DNA of 38,659 nucleotides from CBDFHV01 sp965247705 (GTDB lineage Bacteria > Pseudomonadota > Alphaproteobacteria > Rhodospirillales > CAMCUA01), in NCBI GenBank assembly GCA_965247705.1, contig CBDFHV010000021.1:1-38659 (forward strand). Direction: 5' to 3'. The notes below the pieces were generated by a model that had not been told where the DNA came from, made no database searches, and saw nothing but the letters and a program-made list of their open reading frames with translations. Shown piece after piece: positions 16,124 to 24,303 of this stretch. The first letter of the stretch is position 1, and every line of letters starts with the position of its first letter. The translations under genes were made by a program, and so were the position numbers.

Positions 16124-16175
16124 TAAGACCCGCCCCCTTCCCCCGTCCGCACGTTGTTCGCGCACTCACCCTTTC

Positions 16176-16263
16176 GAAGATTAACCACAGAGAACACAGA
16201 GGATTCACAGAGAAGAATAAGAAATATTCTTTCTTTTCTCTGTGCTCTCTGTGGTTAATCTTC
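16176..16263. repeat. CACAGAG-type hairpin repeat, copy 1
   Basis: The 26-bp arms at 16176-16201 and 16238-16263 match in 25 of 26 positions (GAAGATTAACCACAGAGA... against its complement). The loop holds AGAAGAATAAGAAATATTC, which is itself partly symmetric. A related element is at 19334-19406. It lies between the IS5 right end and the 3' end of the caspase-like gene and could act as a transcription terminator. Confidence 0.85.
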
Positions 16264-16282
16264 TGAAGTTGAGCCCGCCCCC

Positions 16283-17647
16283 CTACGGCGCCATCCGGCG
16301 GGCGGTGAACCGTTGGGGTTTGTTGCCGCGGCTGTCCTCGATGATGAACCGCATGGTGTCGCCCTCGAGAACGCCCCGGTAGCGCAGGGTGTAGGGTTTG
16401 CGGATCCAATCGTTCTTTGCCGAGTCGTAGTGCATCTCTTCGTGGGGCACGTCGAAGCTGACCATCTTGCCATCGAACCGACCGTTGGCCATGCCCCGCT
16501 CGATCTTGTAGCGCCGGGTGGCGGTGGAGGCCTGGGTGAGGCCGCCGGTCATCATGTCGCCAAAGGGCTCCAGGGTGATGGTCAGGACGAAGGTGTCCTT
16601 GCGGTCGAAGGGATTGCTCATCTCCTCCGACTGCCAACGCCCGGCGACGGTCGCCGTTGGCGCCGGGGTCAGGGAGGCCACGCGCGCCCGGGCCAGGGCG
16701 GCAAAGGTGCCGTCGGGAAACTGGTCCAGATAGGCCTGAATTTGCGCGCCGTCCGCGCTGTCCTTGACGCTGTTCCAGAACGCGATCTCCAGGTCGGCGC
16801 GGCCGGCGCCACGGGTCTGGCCCGTGGCGCCCCGCGACGGTTCCGCCGTGGCGGCCTGGCTTTCGGCCGGCGCCGGCGCCCGGTCTTGGGGCGGCAGGAA
16901 GTAGTAGTTAGCGGTCAGGCCGCCCTCCTCCCACGGGACTTGGCGTTCGTCCGTTGCCGCCATCACGGCGACGCGAGTCTGGATGAATACGTCCGAAAGG
17001 GTCCGGCCCGGCTCCTTCATGGCCACAGACAGGGCCTGGGTGTAGGGGCTGTTGTCGCCGCCCCCATCGGCGGCCACGTCGCCTGGGCGGGTGGCATAGG
17101 CGATCAAGGTGCCCCGCGGCGCTTCCATGCGGGCCAGGCCGCTGCCGCCGGAACGGAAGCCACGGGCATAAGGGTTGTTGCGACAGGCATCCAGGATCAC
17201 GATGTTCACCGGATTGGCGGCGAACTCCATCTGGCTGAGGACCCAGTTGGCGGCCACGGCCACGATATCCACGTCCGCCTCGCGGCGGATGCGGGCGTCC
17301 ACCGGCAGCAGGTAGTTGGCGCCCCTTACCTGAAGCCCGTGGCCAGCGTAGTAGAACAGGTCCACGGCCTCGTCCCCGGCCTTCTCCAGGCGCTCCCCGA
17401 AATCGACGATGGCCAGCTTCATGTCGGTCAGGCCGGCGTCGACGAGTTCCGTCACTTCGAACCCGATGTCCCGCAAGGTCGCCGCCATCAGGCGGGCGTC
17501 GTTGGGTGGATTGCGCAAGACGCCGTCCCGGTAGGCGCCGTTGCCGACAACCAGGGCAACGCGAGGGGGCTCCGCCGCCGCTGCCTGAAGCGGCGCCGCC
17601 ATGAGGATCAGAACAAGCAGGAAGGCCGCGTGCATGGCCGATGACAC
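16283..17647 (-). CDS. Secreted caspase-family (C14) peptidase-like protein
   Basis: 454 residues. A signal peptide covers about 1-25 (HAAFLLVLILMAAPLQAAAA). The caspase p20-like domain follows (about 27-255), beginning RVALVVGNGAYRD. The catalytic dyad is present: His103 in YYAGHG and Cys155 in ILDACRNNPY. This is the bacterial orthocaspase pattern, with cleavage after basic residues likely. GTLIAYATRPGDVA and GLTANYYFLP complete the domain. After a Pro/Ala-rich linker (about 265-295) comes a segment with FWNSVKDSADGAQIQAYLDQ FPDGTFAALAR, a motif often found after caspase domains. The last 120 residues form a beta-rich region of unknown role. ATG 17647 is used; ATG 17635 is an alternative. 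It lies 27 bp after the aldolase gene on the same strand. Confidence 0.88.
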   Translation of the reverse strand: MSSAMHAAFLLVLILMAAPLQAAAAEPPRVALVVGNGAYRDGVLRNPPNDARLMAATLRDIGFEVTELVDAGLTDMKLAIVDFGERLEKAGDEAVDLFYYAGHGLQVRGANYLLPVDARIRREADVDIVAVAANWVLSQMEFAANPVNIVILDACRNNPYARGFRSGGSGLARMEAPRGTLIAYATRPGDVAADGGGDNSPYTQALSVAMKEPGRTLSDVFIQTRVAVMAATDERQVPWEEGGLTANYYFLPPQDRAPAPAESQAATAEPSRGATGQTRGAGRADLEIAFWNSVKDSADGAQIQAYLDQFPDGTFAALARARVASLTPAPTATVAGRWQSEEMSNPFDRKDTFVLTITLEPFGDMMTGGLTQASTATRRYKIERGMANGRFDGKMVSFDVPHEEMHYDSAKNDWIRKPYTLRYRGVLEGDTMRFIIEDSRGNKPQRFTARRMAP

Positions 17648-17674
17648 CTCCGCGCCGAACCGTATCGCGGCCCG

Positions 17675-18451
17675 TCAGGCTCGGCGACCGCCCTTGCGCA
17701 ACCCCACCATGCCCTCCGCCACCGTGCGCCGCAGAAGCTCGACGTCCATGCCGTAGCAGATCATGTCGTAGCCCGCCTTGAGGAGGGCGCGGCCGGTGCG
17801 GATATCGGCCGTGGTCCGCCCGCAGCGGATCCCCCGCGCCTTGGCCGCCGCCAGCACCCTGGCCACCGCTTTCTTGAAGTCCGGGGTCGCGAAGTCGCCG
17901 GGCTTGCCGAGGTCGCAACTGAGGTCGAAATGGCCGACCCACAAGGCATCGACCCCGGGCACGGCGGCGATCGCCTCGATGTTCTCGACGGCCGCCCGGC
18001 TTTCGATCAGCAGGATGCAGACCGTGTTGCGGTTGGCGGCGCGCAGCTTCGGCGCGGGCGATCCGGCCGTATATCGGTCGTGGGCGACGCCCAGGCCCAC
18101 CCCGCACCTGCCCCGCGGCGGATACTTCATGCAGGCGACGATCTCGCGGGTCTGTTCCGCCGTTTCCACCATCGGCAGGATCAGCCCCTCGGCGCCCACG
18201 TCCAGGCAGCGGGCAATGTGGTGATAGGCCTGGCTGGGCGGGCGCACCATGGCCGGCAGGTCGGCGGCCTGCATGTAGCGCAGCACCTGCTTGATGGTGC
18301 CGATGTCGAAGCCGCTGTGCTCCATGTCGACGAAGGCGAAGTCGCAGCCGGCGGCCTTGAGGATTTGGCCGATACCGGGGGTGGCGATCTCCAGGACTCC
18401 GCTTCCCAGGGCCGGGGCCTTGCGGTCGAACAGGTCACGCAGCGTGGTCAT
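17675..18451 (-). CDS. HpcH/HpaI-family aldolase/citrate lyase-like protein
   Basis: 258 residues from ATG 18451, with AAGGAG six bases upstream. A longer frame from 18499 lacks a ribosome site. It is a class II, metal-dependent TIM-barrel aldolase family member. Conserved blocks are FAFVDMEHSGFD (metal-binding Glu and the substrate loop), VRPPSQAYHHIARCLDVGAE GLILPMVET, KYPPRGRCGVG and DALWVGHFDLSCDLG. These enzymes cleave 2-keto-3-deoxy sugar acids or 4-hydroxy-2-ketoacids to pyruvate and an aldehyde. The exact substrate cannot be assigned. It is divergent from the DUF1194 gene and probably co-transcribed with the downstream caspase-like gene, with which it has no evident functional link. 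Confidence 0.88.
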   Translation of the reverse strand: MTTLRDLFDRKAPALGSGVLEIATPGIGQILKAAGCDFAFVDMEHSGFDIGTIKQVLRYMQAADLPAMVRPPSQAYHHIARCLDVGAEGLILPMVETAEQTREIVACMKYPPRGRCGVGLGVAHDRYTAGSPAPKLRAANRNTVCILLIESRAAVENIEAIAAVPGVDALWVGHFDLSCDLGKPGDFATPDFKKAVARVLAAAKARGIRCGRTTADIRTGRALLKAGYDMICYGMDVELLRRTVAEGMVGLRKGGRRA

Positions 18452-18576
18452 GGCGAACTCCTTACCTCCAGGTGCCCGGACGTTCCAGGTTCCCCGCATG
18501 GAGGTACCATATTCTATCCCCGGCGGCCTCTATTCATGGCATGCTCGGCCCTGGGGCATGGCAGGGAGACAAGGAA

Positions 18577-19335
18577 ATGATGGTTCGGAACCGCCGGCTT
18601 TTCGCTTCTGTCCTGTTCCTTCTGGCGGTGGCAACGGGCGGTAGCCCGCGCGCCGCCGAACAAGTGGACCTGGAGCTTGTCTTCTTGGCCGATGCCTCCG
18701 GCTCCATCGACGAGATGGAGATCCGCTTTCAGCGCCAGGGCTATGCGGAGGCCATCACCCACCCCCGGGTGCTGGCGGCCATCGAACAGGGCTATAACCA
18801 GCGCATCGCGGTCGCCTATATGGAATGGGGCGACGAGTTCAACCAGGCCGTGGTCGCCCCCTGGACCATCGTCGACGGCAAGGAAAGTGCGGCCGCCTTC
18901 GCCCGTGTGCTGATGGAGACCCCCCGCCAGGCCTTCGGCCGCAACGCCATCGGCAGCGCCATCGCCGCCGCCCACGCCATGATCGAAGGCAACGACTTCT
19001 CCGCCCGACGCCGTGTGATCGATTTCTCCGGCGACAGCGCCAACAACTGGAATGGCATCAGCATCGCCGAGGCCCGCGCCGAGGCCTTGGCCGACGGCAT
19101 CGTCATCAACGGCCTGGCCATCCTGTGCCGCCACGAAGACTGCAGCGGCCGCCCCGTCGGCTACGACCTGGAAGCCGCCTACCGGCAGATCATCATCGGC
19201 GGCCCCGGCGCCTTCGTCATCTCCGCCGACAGCCGCGCCAGGTTCGCCGAGGCGGTGCGCAAGAAGATGATCCTGGAGATCGCGGGGAGCCCGGATGCGG
19301 GGGTGCGAGCGGGGCGCCTGTTGAAAGATAGGTGA
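18577..19335 (+). CDS. DUF1194 von Willebrand factor A-like exported protein
   Basis: 252 residues. ATG 18577 is chosen (GGGAG eight bases upstream); ATG 18580 is equally possible. A signal peptide (RRLFASVLFLLAVATGGSPR then AA) precedes a single VWA domain. The MIDAS metal site is visible as D-A-S-G-S in FLADASGSIDEMEI, and RRVIDFSGDSANN carries a later acidic loop. The pattern LADGIVINGLAILC...YDLEAAYRQIIIGGPGAFVI is characteristic of DUF1194 proteins, which are of unknown function. The stop codon lies within the left arm of the hairpin at 19334-19406. Confidence 0.9.
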   Translation: MMVRNRRLFASVLFLLAVATGGSPRAAEQVDLELVFLADASGSIDEMEIRFQRQGYAEAITHPRVLAAIEQGYNQRIAVAYMEWGDEFNQAVVAPWTIVDGKESAAAFARVLMETPRQAFGRNAIGSAIAAAHAMIEGNDFSARRRVIDFSGDSANNWNGISIAEARAEALADGIVINGLAILCRHEDCSGRPVGYDLEAAYRQIIIGGPGAFVISADSRARFAEAVRKKMILEIAGSPDAGVRAGRLLKDR

Positions 19336-19406
19336 ACCACAGAGGCACAGAGGTGGACACAGAGAAGTAAGAAAAATATTTTTCCTTCTCTGTGTCTCTG
19401 TGGTTC
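19334..19406. repeat. CACAGAG-type hairpin repeat, copy 2, at a convergent gene junction
   Basis: The 19-bp arms at 19334-19352 and 19388-19406 match in 18 of 19 positions. Between them ACACAGAGAAG and its complement form an inner stem around an AT-rich centre (AAAAATATTTTT). The sequence is clearly related to 16176-16263. It sits exactly between the stops of the DUF1194 gene and the amidohydrolase gene, an ideal place for a bidirectional terminator. Confidence 0.85.
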
Positions 19407-19410
19407 CCCT

Positions 19411-21093
19411 TCAATCCCGCGCCACGTTCCCGCGATCGAACACGACATTCCCCCCAACCACCGTCAGCTCGGATTCAATGAGGGGGATCTCGTCCTCGGG
19501 ACAGGTCAGCGGATCGGCGCTGAGCACGGCGAAATCGGCGAACTTGCGGGGTTCGAGCGATCCCTTCACCCCCTCCTCGAAGGTCAGCATGGCGCCGTCG
19601 TTGGTGAGGCAGCGCAGGGCGTCCTCGCGGCTCAGGCGCTGACCGGGTGCGGCCACCGGGGCGCCGTCCCGGTTCTTGCGGGCAACCGCGTGCCACAGGG
19701 GCTTGAACAGGGAAACCGGCACGTTGTCCGTGGCCAGGTTGATGGGGATGCCAGCTTCGCGCAAGGATTTCAGCGGCACGATTGTGTGCTCGGCCTCGGG
19801 CCCCAGGCGCTCGGCGGCCTTGTGGCTTTCCTTGACGATGTAGCGGTTGGAGTGGGTGGTCAGGGCCAGGCCCATGCGGGCGCAGGCGGCCACGTCGGCG
19901 TCGCTGAGGATGTTGATGTGGCCCAGCACCCAGCGCCGGCCCCTCAGCGGCAGCACTTTGTCCACCTCTTCGTAGAGGGGCAGGATGGTCGGCGTGATGC
20001 CCACCACCCGGATGTCGTGGCGCAGCGCCGCCACCATCATCGCCTTGACCCGATCGCGGGGGATGTAGGCGTCGTAGTAGAAGCCGGACCAGCCCACGTA
20101 GGGCAGCAGGTCGGCGCGGGGGTCCGGCGCGACCCCGTGAGCGATGGCGGCGTAGATGCCGCGCATGCGCAGCATGGAATCGCCCAGCCCGGGCCCGGCC
20201 AGCCAGTTGGCCCAGGTGCGCAGCAGGTCGTCAGGGTCGGCATCGCCCACCGATTTCCACGACGGACTGAACACCAGTTCCGCCCGCACCGTGGCCTCGC
20301 CCCGGGCATGCAGCGCCTTGTAGGCCTGAAGCACTTCCGCCGCGATGCCGTGGCCCTCGAAGACGCTGGTGGTGCCGACGGAATTGTAGATGGCCATGCT
20401 GCGCTTCAGGCCCGCGACCCGCTGTTCGGTCGTGAAGCGGGGCGCCACTTTCATCAGGGTGAACTCGACCAGGGGATAGAGGTTGTTGTCCAGGAACACG
20501 CTCGTAGGCTCGCCGGCGGCATCCTTCTCGATGGTCACCGTGTCGTCGGGGGGCGGGGTGTCGCGGCCGATGCCGGCCAGGGCCAGGGCGCGAGAGTTGG
20601 CGGACGAAACCAGGGGGAAAGCATGGCGCCAGGGACCCCAGATGGATCGAATGTAGACCGGGTTGTCGGGCGCCGCCCGGTCCAGGTCGTGCCGGTTGGG
20701 ATAGCGTTTCTCGGCCAGGCTTTCGGGGACGCCCATGAAGTCCGGCGGGTCGCCCACGGGCATGGTGACGATCCACTCGCCTGGGTTCGCCTTGGCGGCC
20801 AGGGCGGCGATGCGGTGGACGATCTCGTCGACGGATTTCGCCCCGGCCAGGGACGGCGGGATCTCCTTCAGCCCCTCCCGGTCCATGTGGGCGTGGCCGT
20901 CGATGAGACCGGGGATCACCGCCCGTCCCCCGGCATCGATGGTGCGGGTCTTGGGGCCGCGCAATTCTTCCATGTCACGGTCGTCGCCGACGGCCAGGAG
21001 GCGCCCATCCTTCACCGCCAGGGCCGAGGCGATGCGGAACGCCCCGTCGACGGTGATCACCTTGCCATTGCAGAGGATCAAATCGGCCTTCAT
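19411..21093 (-). CDS. Amidohydrolase-family protein (YtcJ-like)
   Basis: 560 residues. The N-terminal beta-sandwich strand LILCNGKVITVDGAF and the metal motif PGLIDGHAHMD (His67, His69) open the TIM barrel. Later metal or active-site blocks are VFEGHG, GHINILSDADVAAC, LALTTHSNRY and PINLATDNVPV (Asp). It ends with FADFAVLSADPLTCPEDEI and ELTVVGGNVVFDRG, as in YtcJ/DUF-type amidohydrolases acting on amides, N-formyl or cyclic-imide bonds. ATG 21093 overlaps the stop of the preceding FAD oxidase (ATGA), so it is the last gene of the operon. Its substrate is unknown; within the operon it may release the amine substrate for the oxidases. Confidence 0.88.
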   Translation of the reverse strand: MKADLILCNGKVITVDGAFRIASALAVKDGRLLAVGDDRDMEELRGPKTRTIDAGGRAVIPGLIDGHAHMDREGLKEIPPSLAGAKSVDEIVHRIAALAAKANPGEWIVTMPVGDPPDFMGVPESLAEKRYPNRHDLDRAAPDNPVYIRSIWGPWRHAFPLVSSANSRALALAGIGRDTPPPDDTVTIEKDAAGEPTSVFLDNNLYPLVEFTLMKVAPRFTTEQRVAGLKRSMAIYNSVGTTSVFEGHGIAAEVLQAYKALHARGEATVRAELVFSPSWKSVGDADPDDLLRTWANWLAGPGLGDSMLRMRGIYAAIAHGVAPDPRADLLPYVGWSGFYYDAYIPRDRVKAMMVAALRHDIRVVGITPTILPLYEEVDKVLPLRGRRWVLGHINILSDADVAACARMGLALTTHSNRYIVKESHKAAERLGPEAEHTIVPLKSLREAGIPINLATDNVPVSLFKPLWHAVARKNRDGAPVAAPGQRLSREDALRCLTNDGAMLTFEEGVKGSLEPRKFADFAVLSADPLTCPEDEIPLIESELTVVGGNVVFDRGNVARD

Positions 21094-22229
21094 GCCGTCG
21101 CCTCCCGTTTCGCCGCTCCCGGGCCCAGCAGCTTCGCCGGGTCGAAGATGGGCATCTCCGGCTCCCGGCCCAGGATGTGTTCGGCCATTAGCTTGCCGGC
21201 CAAGGGTCCGATGGTGAAGCCGCCCCGCACCAGGCCGACCACGAACGCGTCCTCATGGCCCGGCAGGTCGCCGACCATGGGAATGTAGCCCGGCGAGTGA
21301 CCCTCCACCCCCAGCCAGGTGCGGACCACCCGGGCATCCCGGACACCGGGCACGGCGAAGCGGGCGAGGCGCATGTTGCCCAGCACTCGATCCGGCAGGG
21401 GCCGCACGCCGCCTTGGTCCATGTCGCCGATGCCCTGCCAGCCGCCACCGATGAGGAGGGTGCCGTTGGCCACCTGCTTCAGGGACAGAAATCCGTTGGC
21501 GAAACCGACGATGGTGCGCAGCAGGGGCGGTCGCCGCTCGGTCACCGACACCTGGTTGACCCGGACGTCCACGTCCAGCTCGAAGCCGAACCAGGGCAGC
21601 AGCCGGCTCAGCCACACGCCCGTGGCGAGCACGATTCGCCGAGCCCGCACCGGGTCGCCGCCTTCGCGCCGCAGCACCCAGTCGCCGCCGTCCCGGTCGA
21701 CACCGGTTACCGCCTTCCCTTCCATCACATCGACCCCGGCGCGGATCAGGCCGGCGCGCAACGCCGGTCCTACCTGGGTCGAGTTGGCGTAGCCGTCGAG
21801 AGGACAGTAGGTGGCCTGGGCGATGCGTTCGCAAAGCGCCGGCTCGATCTCCCGGGCCTGGTTGCCGCCAATGTAGGTAATAGGGGCGCCGGCCTCGATG
21901 CGGGGGTCCATGCGGCTTTTCAGCAGCGCCACTTCCTCATCGGTGATAGCGATGGTCAGCCCGCCCAGGCGCCGGAACCCCATGTCGAAGCCCAGCCACT
22001 CGGCCGAGGTCTCCCACAGCTCGTTGGAGCGCATGGCGTAGCGGACCAGGGCGGCCTCCTTCACCTGCACCGACAGGGTGCCGGCGTTGACCCCCGAGGC
22101 TTCGGCCGCCAGGCCACGCTTGTCGATCAGGGCCACCCGCATGCCCCCACGGGCCAGGAACAGGGCCGTGACACCGCCCGACAGGCCGCCGCCGATCACC
22201 GCCGCATCGAAGAGGGGACCGCCGCTCAC
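21090..22229 (-). CDS. DAO-type FAD-dependent oxidoreductase (paralogue B)
   Basis: 379 residues. The start is most likely GTG 22229, whose GTGA overlaps the stop of the preceding gene. FAD-binding GGGLSG in FDAAVIGGGLSGG begins a D-amino-acid-oxidase/glycine-oxidase fold. Other blocks are LIDKRGLAAEASGVNAGTLS, LATGVWLSRLL, SVTERRPPLLRT, GTLLIGGGWQ and RTWLGVEGHSPGYIPMVGDLPG, ending with VRGGFTIGPLAGKLMAE. It oxidises a primary or secondary amine, probably an amino-acid-like compound. It is strikingly similar to the gene just upstream, so the two are tandem paralogues and may form a hetero-oligomer. Confidence 0.88.
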   Translation of the reverse strand: MSGGPLFDAAVIGGGLSGGVTALFLARGGMRVALIDKRGLAAEASGVNAGTLSVQVKEAALVRYAMRSNELWETSAEWLGFDMGFRRLGGLTIAITDEEVALLKSRMDPRIEAGAPITYIGGNQAREIEPALCERIAQATYCPLDGYANSTQVGPALRAGLIRAGVDVMEGKAVTGVDRDGGDWVLRREGGDPVRARRIVLATGVWLSRLLPWFGFELDVDVRVNQVSVTERRPPLLRTIVGFANGFLSLKQVANGTLLIGGGWQGIGDMDQGGVRPLPDRVLGNMRLARFAVPGVRDARVVRTWLGVEGHSPGYIPMVGDLPGHEDAFVVGLVRGGFTIGPLAGKLMAEHILGREPEMPIFDPAKLLGPGAAKREATA

Positions 22230-23359
22230 GCGGCCTCGCGCACGGGCGTTGCCGTCAGCAGGCGGGCCGGGTCCCACAGGGGCAACTCGGGCTCCTCGTC
22301 CATCAGGCGCTGGGCCATCAGCTTGCCGACATAGGGGCCGTTCATATAGCCGTCACGCACGCAGCCGGCCACGAACAGGTCCGGGTGCCCGGGCACCTCG
22401 CCGGCGATGGGAAGGGCGTCGCGGGAATGATCGCGGAAACCGATCCAGGTGCGGACGATTCGGGCGTCCGCGATGGCCGGAATGGCCTGGTGGGCGAGCC
22501 GCAGGTTGCCGACCAGATTGGCCATGATGATGCGGGCGCCCCCGGCGTCCGGATGCCCCTCCGCTTGCCAGCCGCCGCCGATCAGGATGCTGCCGTTGGA
22601 AGCGCTTTTCAGCGACAGATTGCCGGCCAGGACGCCGATATTGGTGGTGAAAACCGGCGGCCGGCGTTCGGTGACCGTCATCTGATTGATGGCGTAGGTC
22701 ATGTCGAGCGTCAGGCCCAGACCGGCCAGAAGCCGCCGGTTCCACCAGTTGGCGGCCAGCAGCACCCGGCGAGCGCGGAGGCGCGTATCTCCGGCGACGA
22801 CGCTCCAGCCGCCGCCGTCCGCCTGCAGACTCTGCGCCGGCGTCCACTCCCTGAGGTCGACCCCCGCCGCCCCCAGGGCGCGGCGGAAGGCGGCGCCGGT
22901 CAGGTTGGCGCTGGCCGAGCCGTCGCGCCGCCCGTGGGTGGCGAGCGTCACCCGGTCCGAAAGGTGGGGTTCGATGCGCCGGGCTTGTGCCAGCGACACC
23001 ACTTCGGTCGGCACGTCGAGGGCCTGAAGCGACCGCGCCCTGGCTTCCAGGCGCTCAGCCTCGTCCTCGGTGAAAGCGAGGACCAAACCGCCGGTCTCCC
23101 GGAACCCCATGTCGGTGCCCAGCCACTGGCTCGCCGTGCGCCACATCTCGTGACCGCTTCGGGCGTAGGGCACCAGTTCAACCCGCGGCGCGTGCTGCAG
23201 CGCCATGGTGCCGGCGTTGACGCCTGAGGCGCCGGCGCAGAGGAATTGCCGCTCCAGGAGGACGACCGACTGGCCGCCGCGGGCCAAATGCAACGCCGCC
23301 GAGCAGCCGATGACGCCGCCGCCGATAACGGCGGCGTCGAACGCGGGGGCCGACGTCAT
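22226..23359 (-). CDS. DAO-type FAD-dependent oxidoreductase (paralogue A)
   Basis: 377 residues from ATG 23359, which overlaps the stop of the DHDPS-like gene by four bases. FDAAVIGGGVIGCSAALHLA is a classic FAD dinucleotide-binding start, and ASGVNAGTMALQ, LLAANWWNRRLL, MTVTERRPPVFTT, GSILIGGGWQ and RTWIGFRDHSRDALPIAGEVPG follow. The C-terminus has CVRDGYMNGPYVGKLMAQRL. It belongs to the glycine oxidase/HcnC-like branch, members of which pair with HcnB-like subunits as in hydrogen cyanide synthase, opine oxidase and D-hydroxyproline dehydrogenase. An HcnB-like gene is present at 24304. A separate HcnA-like 2Fe-2S subunit was not found in the window. Confidence 0.88.
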   Translation of the reverse strand: MTSAPAFDAAVIGGGVIGCSAALHLARGGQSVVLLERQFLCAGASGVNAGTMALQHAPRVELVPYARSGHEMWRTASQWLGTDMGFRETGGLVLAFTEDEAERLEARARSLQALDVPTEVVSLAQARRIEPHLSDRVTLATHGRRDGSASANLTGAAFRRALGAAGVDLREWTPAQSLQADGGGWSVVAGDTRLRARRVLLAANWWNRRLLAGLGLTLDMTYAINQMTVTERRPPVFTTNIGVLAGNLSLKSASNGSILIGGGWQAEGHPDAGGARIIMANLVGNLRLAHQAIPAIADARIVRTWIGFRDHSRDALPIAGEVPGHPDLFVAGCVRDGYMNGPYVGKLMAQRLMDEEPELPLWDPARLLTATPVREAA

Positions 23360-24267
23360 TCGGCGGCGCGCAACCCCGATTCCAGCAGTCCGGCCGATTC
23401 GAGGGCGGCACGGATCTTGGCCTTGTCCGCCTCGCCCAGGGGCCGGATCGGATCGCGGGTCCGCCCTCCCGGACGGCCCAGCATGTCAAGCGCCGCCTTG
23501 GTCGCCGATGGGAAGGTACCGTAGCCGAAGAAGCTCTTGTTGAGGGCCGCCAGATGGACCTGGATGGTGCGGGCTTTCTCGATGTCGCCGCCGGTGACGG
23601 CGTCGTAGAAGTCCAGGGACATCTTGCCCACCACCGGGGTGGTGGAATCCACGTAGCCCACCGCGCCTTCGGCGAAACCGGCCAGGCCCAGGTACTGGAA
23701 ATAGCCGACCAGGATGTTGATCCGGTCGCGGCAGGTGCGGATCACGGCGGACAGGTACATCCAATCCTTGGAGCTTTCCTTGATGGCCACGACCTTTGGC
23801 TCGTCGGCCAGACGGCTCACCAGGTCGACGGACATGCAGATGCCGGTGCGGCGCGGGATGTTGTAGAGCATCACCGGCAGCTCGGTGGCGTCGAGGATCG
23901 CCTTGAAGTAGTCGTGGATCTCCTCCTCGCCCGGCATGACGTACCAGGGCGGCTGGATCATCACCCCGTCGCAACCCGCGGCTTCCGCCTGACGCACCTT
24001 GGCGATGGCCTTCTTCGGCAAGGCATCGCCGCAGCCCGGGATTACCGGCACCCTGCCGTTCGAGGCCTCCACGGCGGCCTTGAACAGTTCGAGGCGTTCG
24101 TCGTCGTCAAGGGCCCAGGACTCGCCGGTACAGCCGTTGGGCACGAGAGCGTGTACGCCGTCCTCGATGACCAGATCGACCAGGGCCTGGAAGCCGTCCA
24201 GGTCCAGGGACTGGTCGTCCTTGAAGGGGGTGGTAAGCGCCGGAATGACGCCTTTCATTTCCATCAT
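23356..24267 (-). CDS. Dihydrodipicolinate synthase-family lyase
   Basis: 303 residues from ATG 24267, which has GGAGG at a proper distance; ATG 24282 would place that site inside the gene. It is a TIM-barrel Schiff-base aldolase/deaminase. The catalytic lysine is Lys163 in VVAIKESSKDW, the tyrosine Tyr135 in LYNIPRRTGI, and the substrate loop is GCTGESW (normally GTTGE). It forms a Schiff base with a pyruvate-like substrate. Family members include dihydrodipicolinate synthase, N-acetylneuraminate lyase and the pyrroline-4-hydroxy-2-carboxylate deaminase of hydroxyproline breakdown. Its place between an amine-oxidase pair and an HcnB-like gene makes a role after oxidation of a cyclic amino acid plausible, not proven. 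Confidence 0.88.
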   Translation of the reverse strand: MMEMKGVIPALTTPFKDDQSLDLDGFQALVDLVIEDGVHALVPNGCTGESWALDDDERLELFKAAVEASNGRVPVIPGCGDALPKKAIAKVRQAEAAGCDGVMIQPPWYVMPGEEEIHDYFKAILDATELPVMLYNIPRRTGICMSVDLVSRLADEPKVVAIKESSKDWMYLSAVIRTCRDRINILVGYFQYLGLAGFAEGAVGYVDSTTPVVGKMSLDFYDAVTGGDIEKARTIQVHLAALNKSFFGYGTFPSATKAALDMLGRPGGRTRDPIRPLGEADKAKIRAALESAGLLESGLRAAE

Positions 24268-24303
24268 GGTCGTGTCCTCCATAGTCTCGTCTTGCTCGCC
24301 CGG

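Larger units (their letters stand above)
15168..16134. repeat. REP-like palindrome split at its centre by an IS5 element
   Basis: The left half GGCGGGAC lies at 15168-15175 and the right half GACCCGCC at 16127-16134, with TAA on both sides of the IS. Rejoined with one TAA they give GGCGGGACTAAGACCCGCC. That matches the palindrome core at 5457-5475 (reverse complement) in 18 of 19 positions. Confidence 0.75.

Noticed and set aside
19690..21288. A 532-residue plus-strand frame opposite the amidohydrolase gene
   Set aside because: Shadow of a clear amidohydrolase with HxH and C-terminal Asp motifs.
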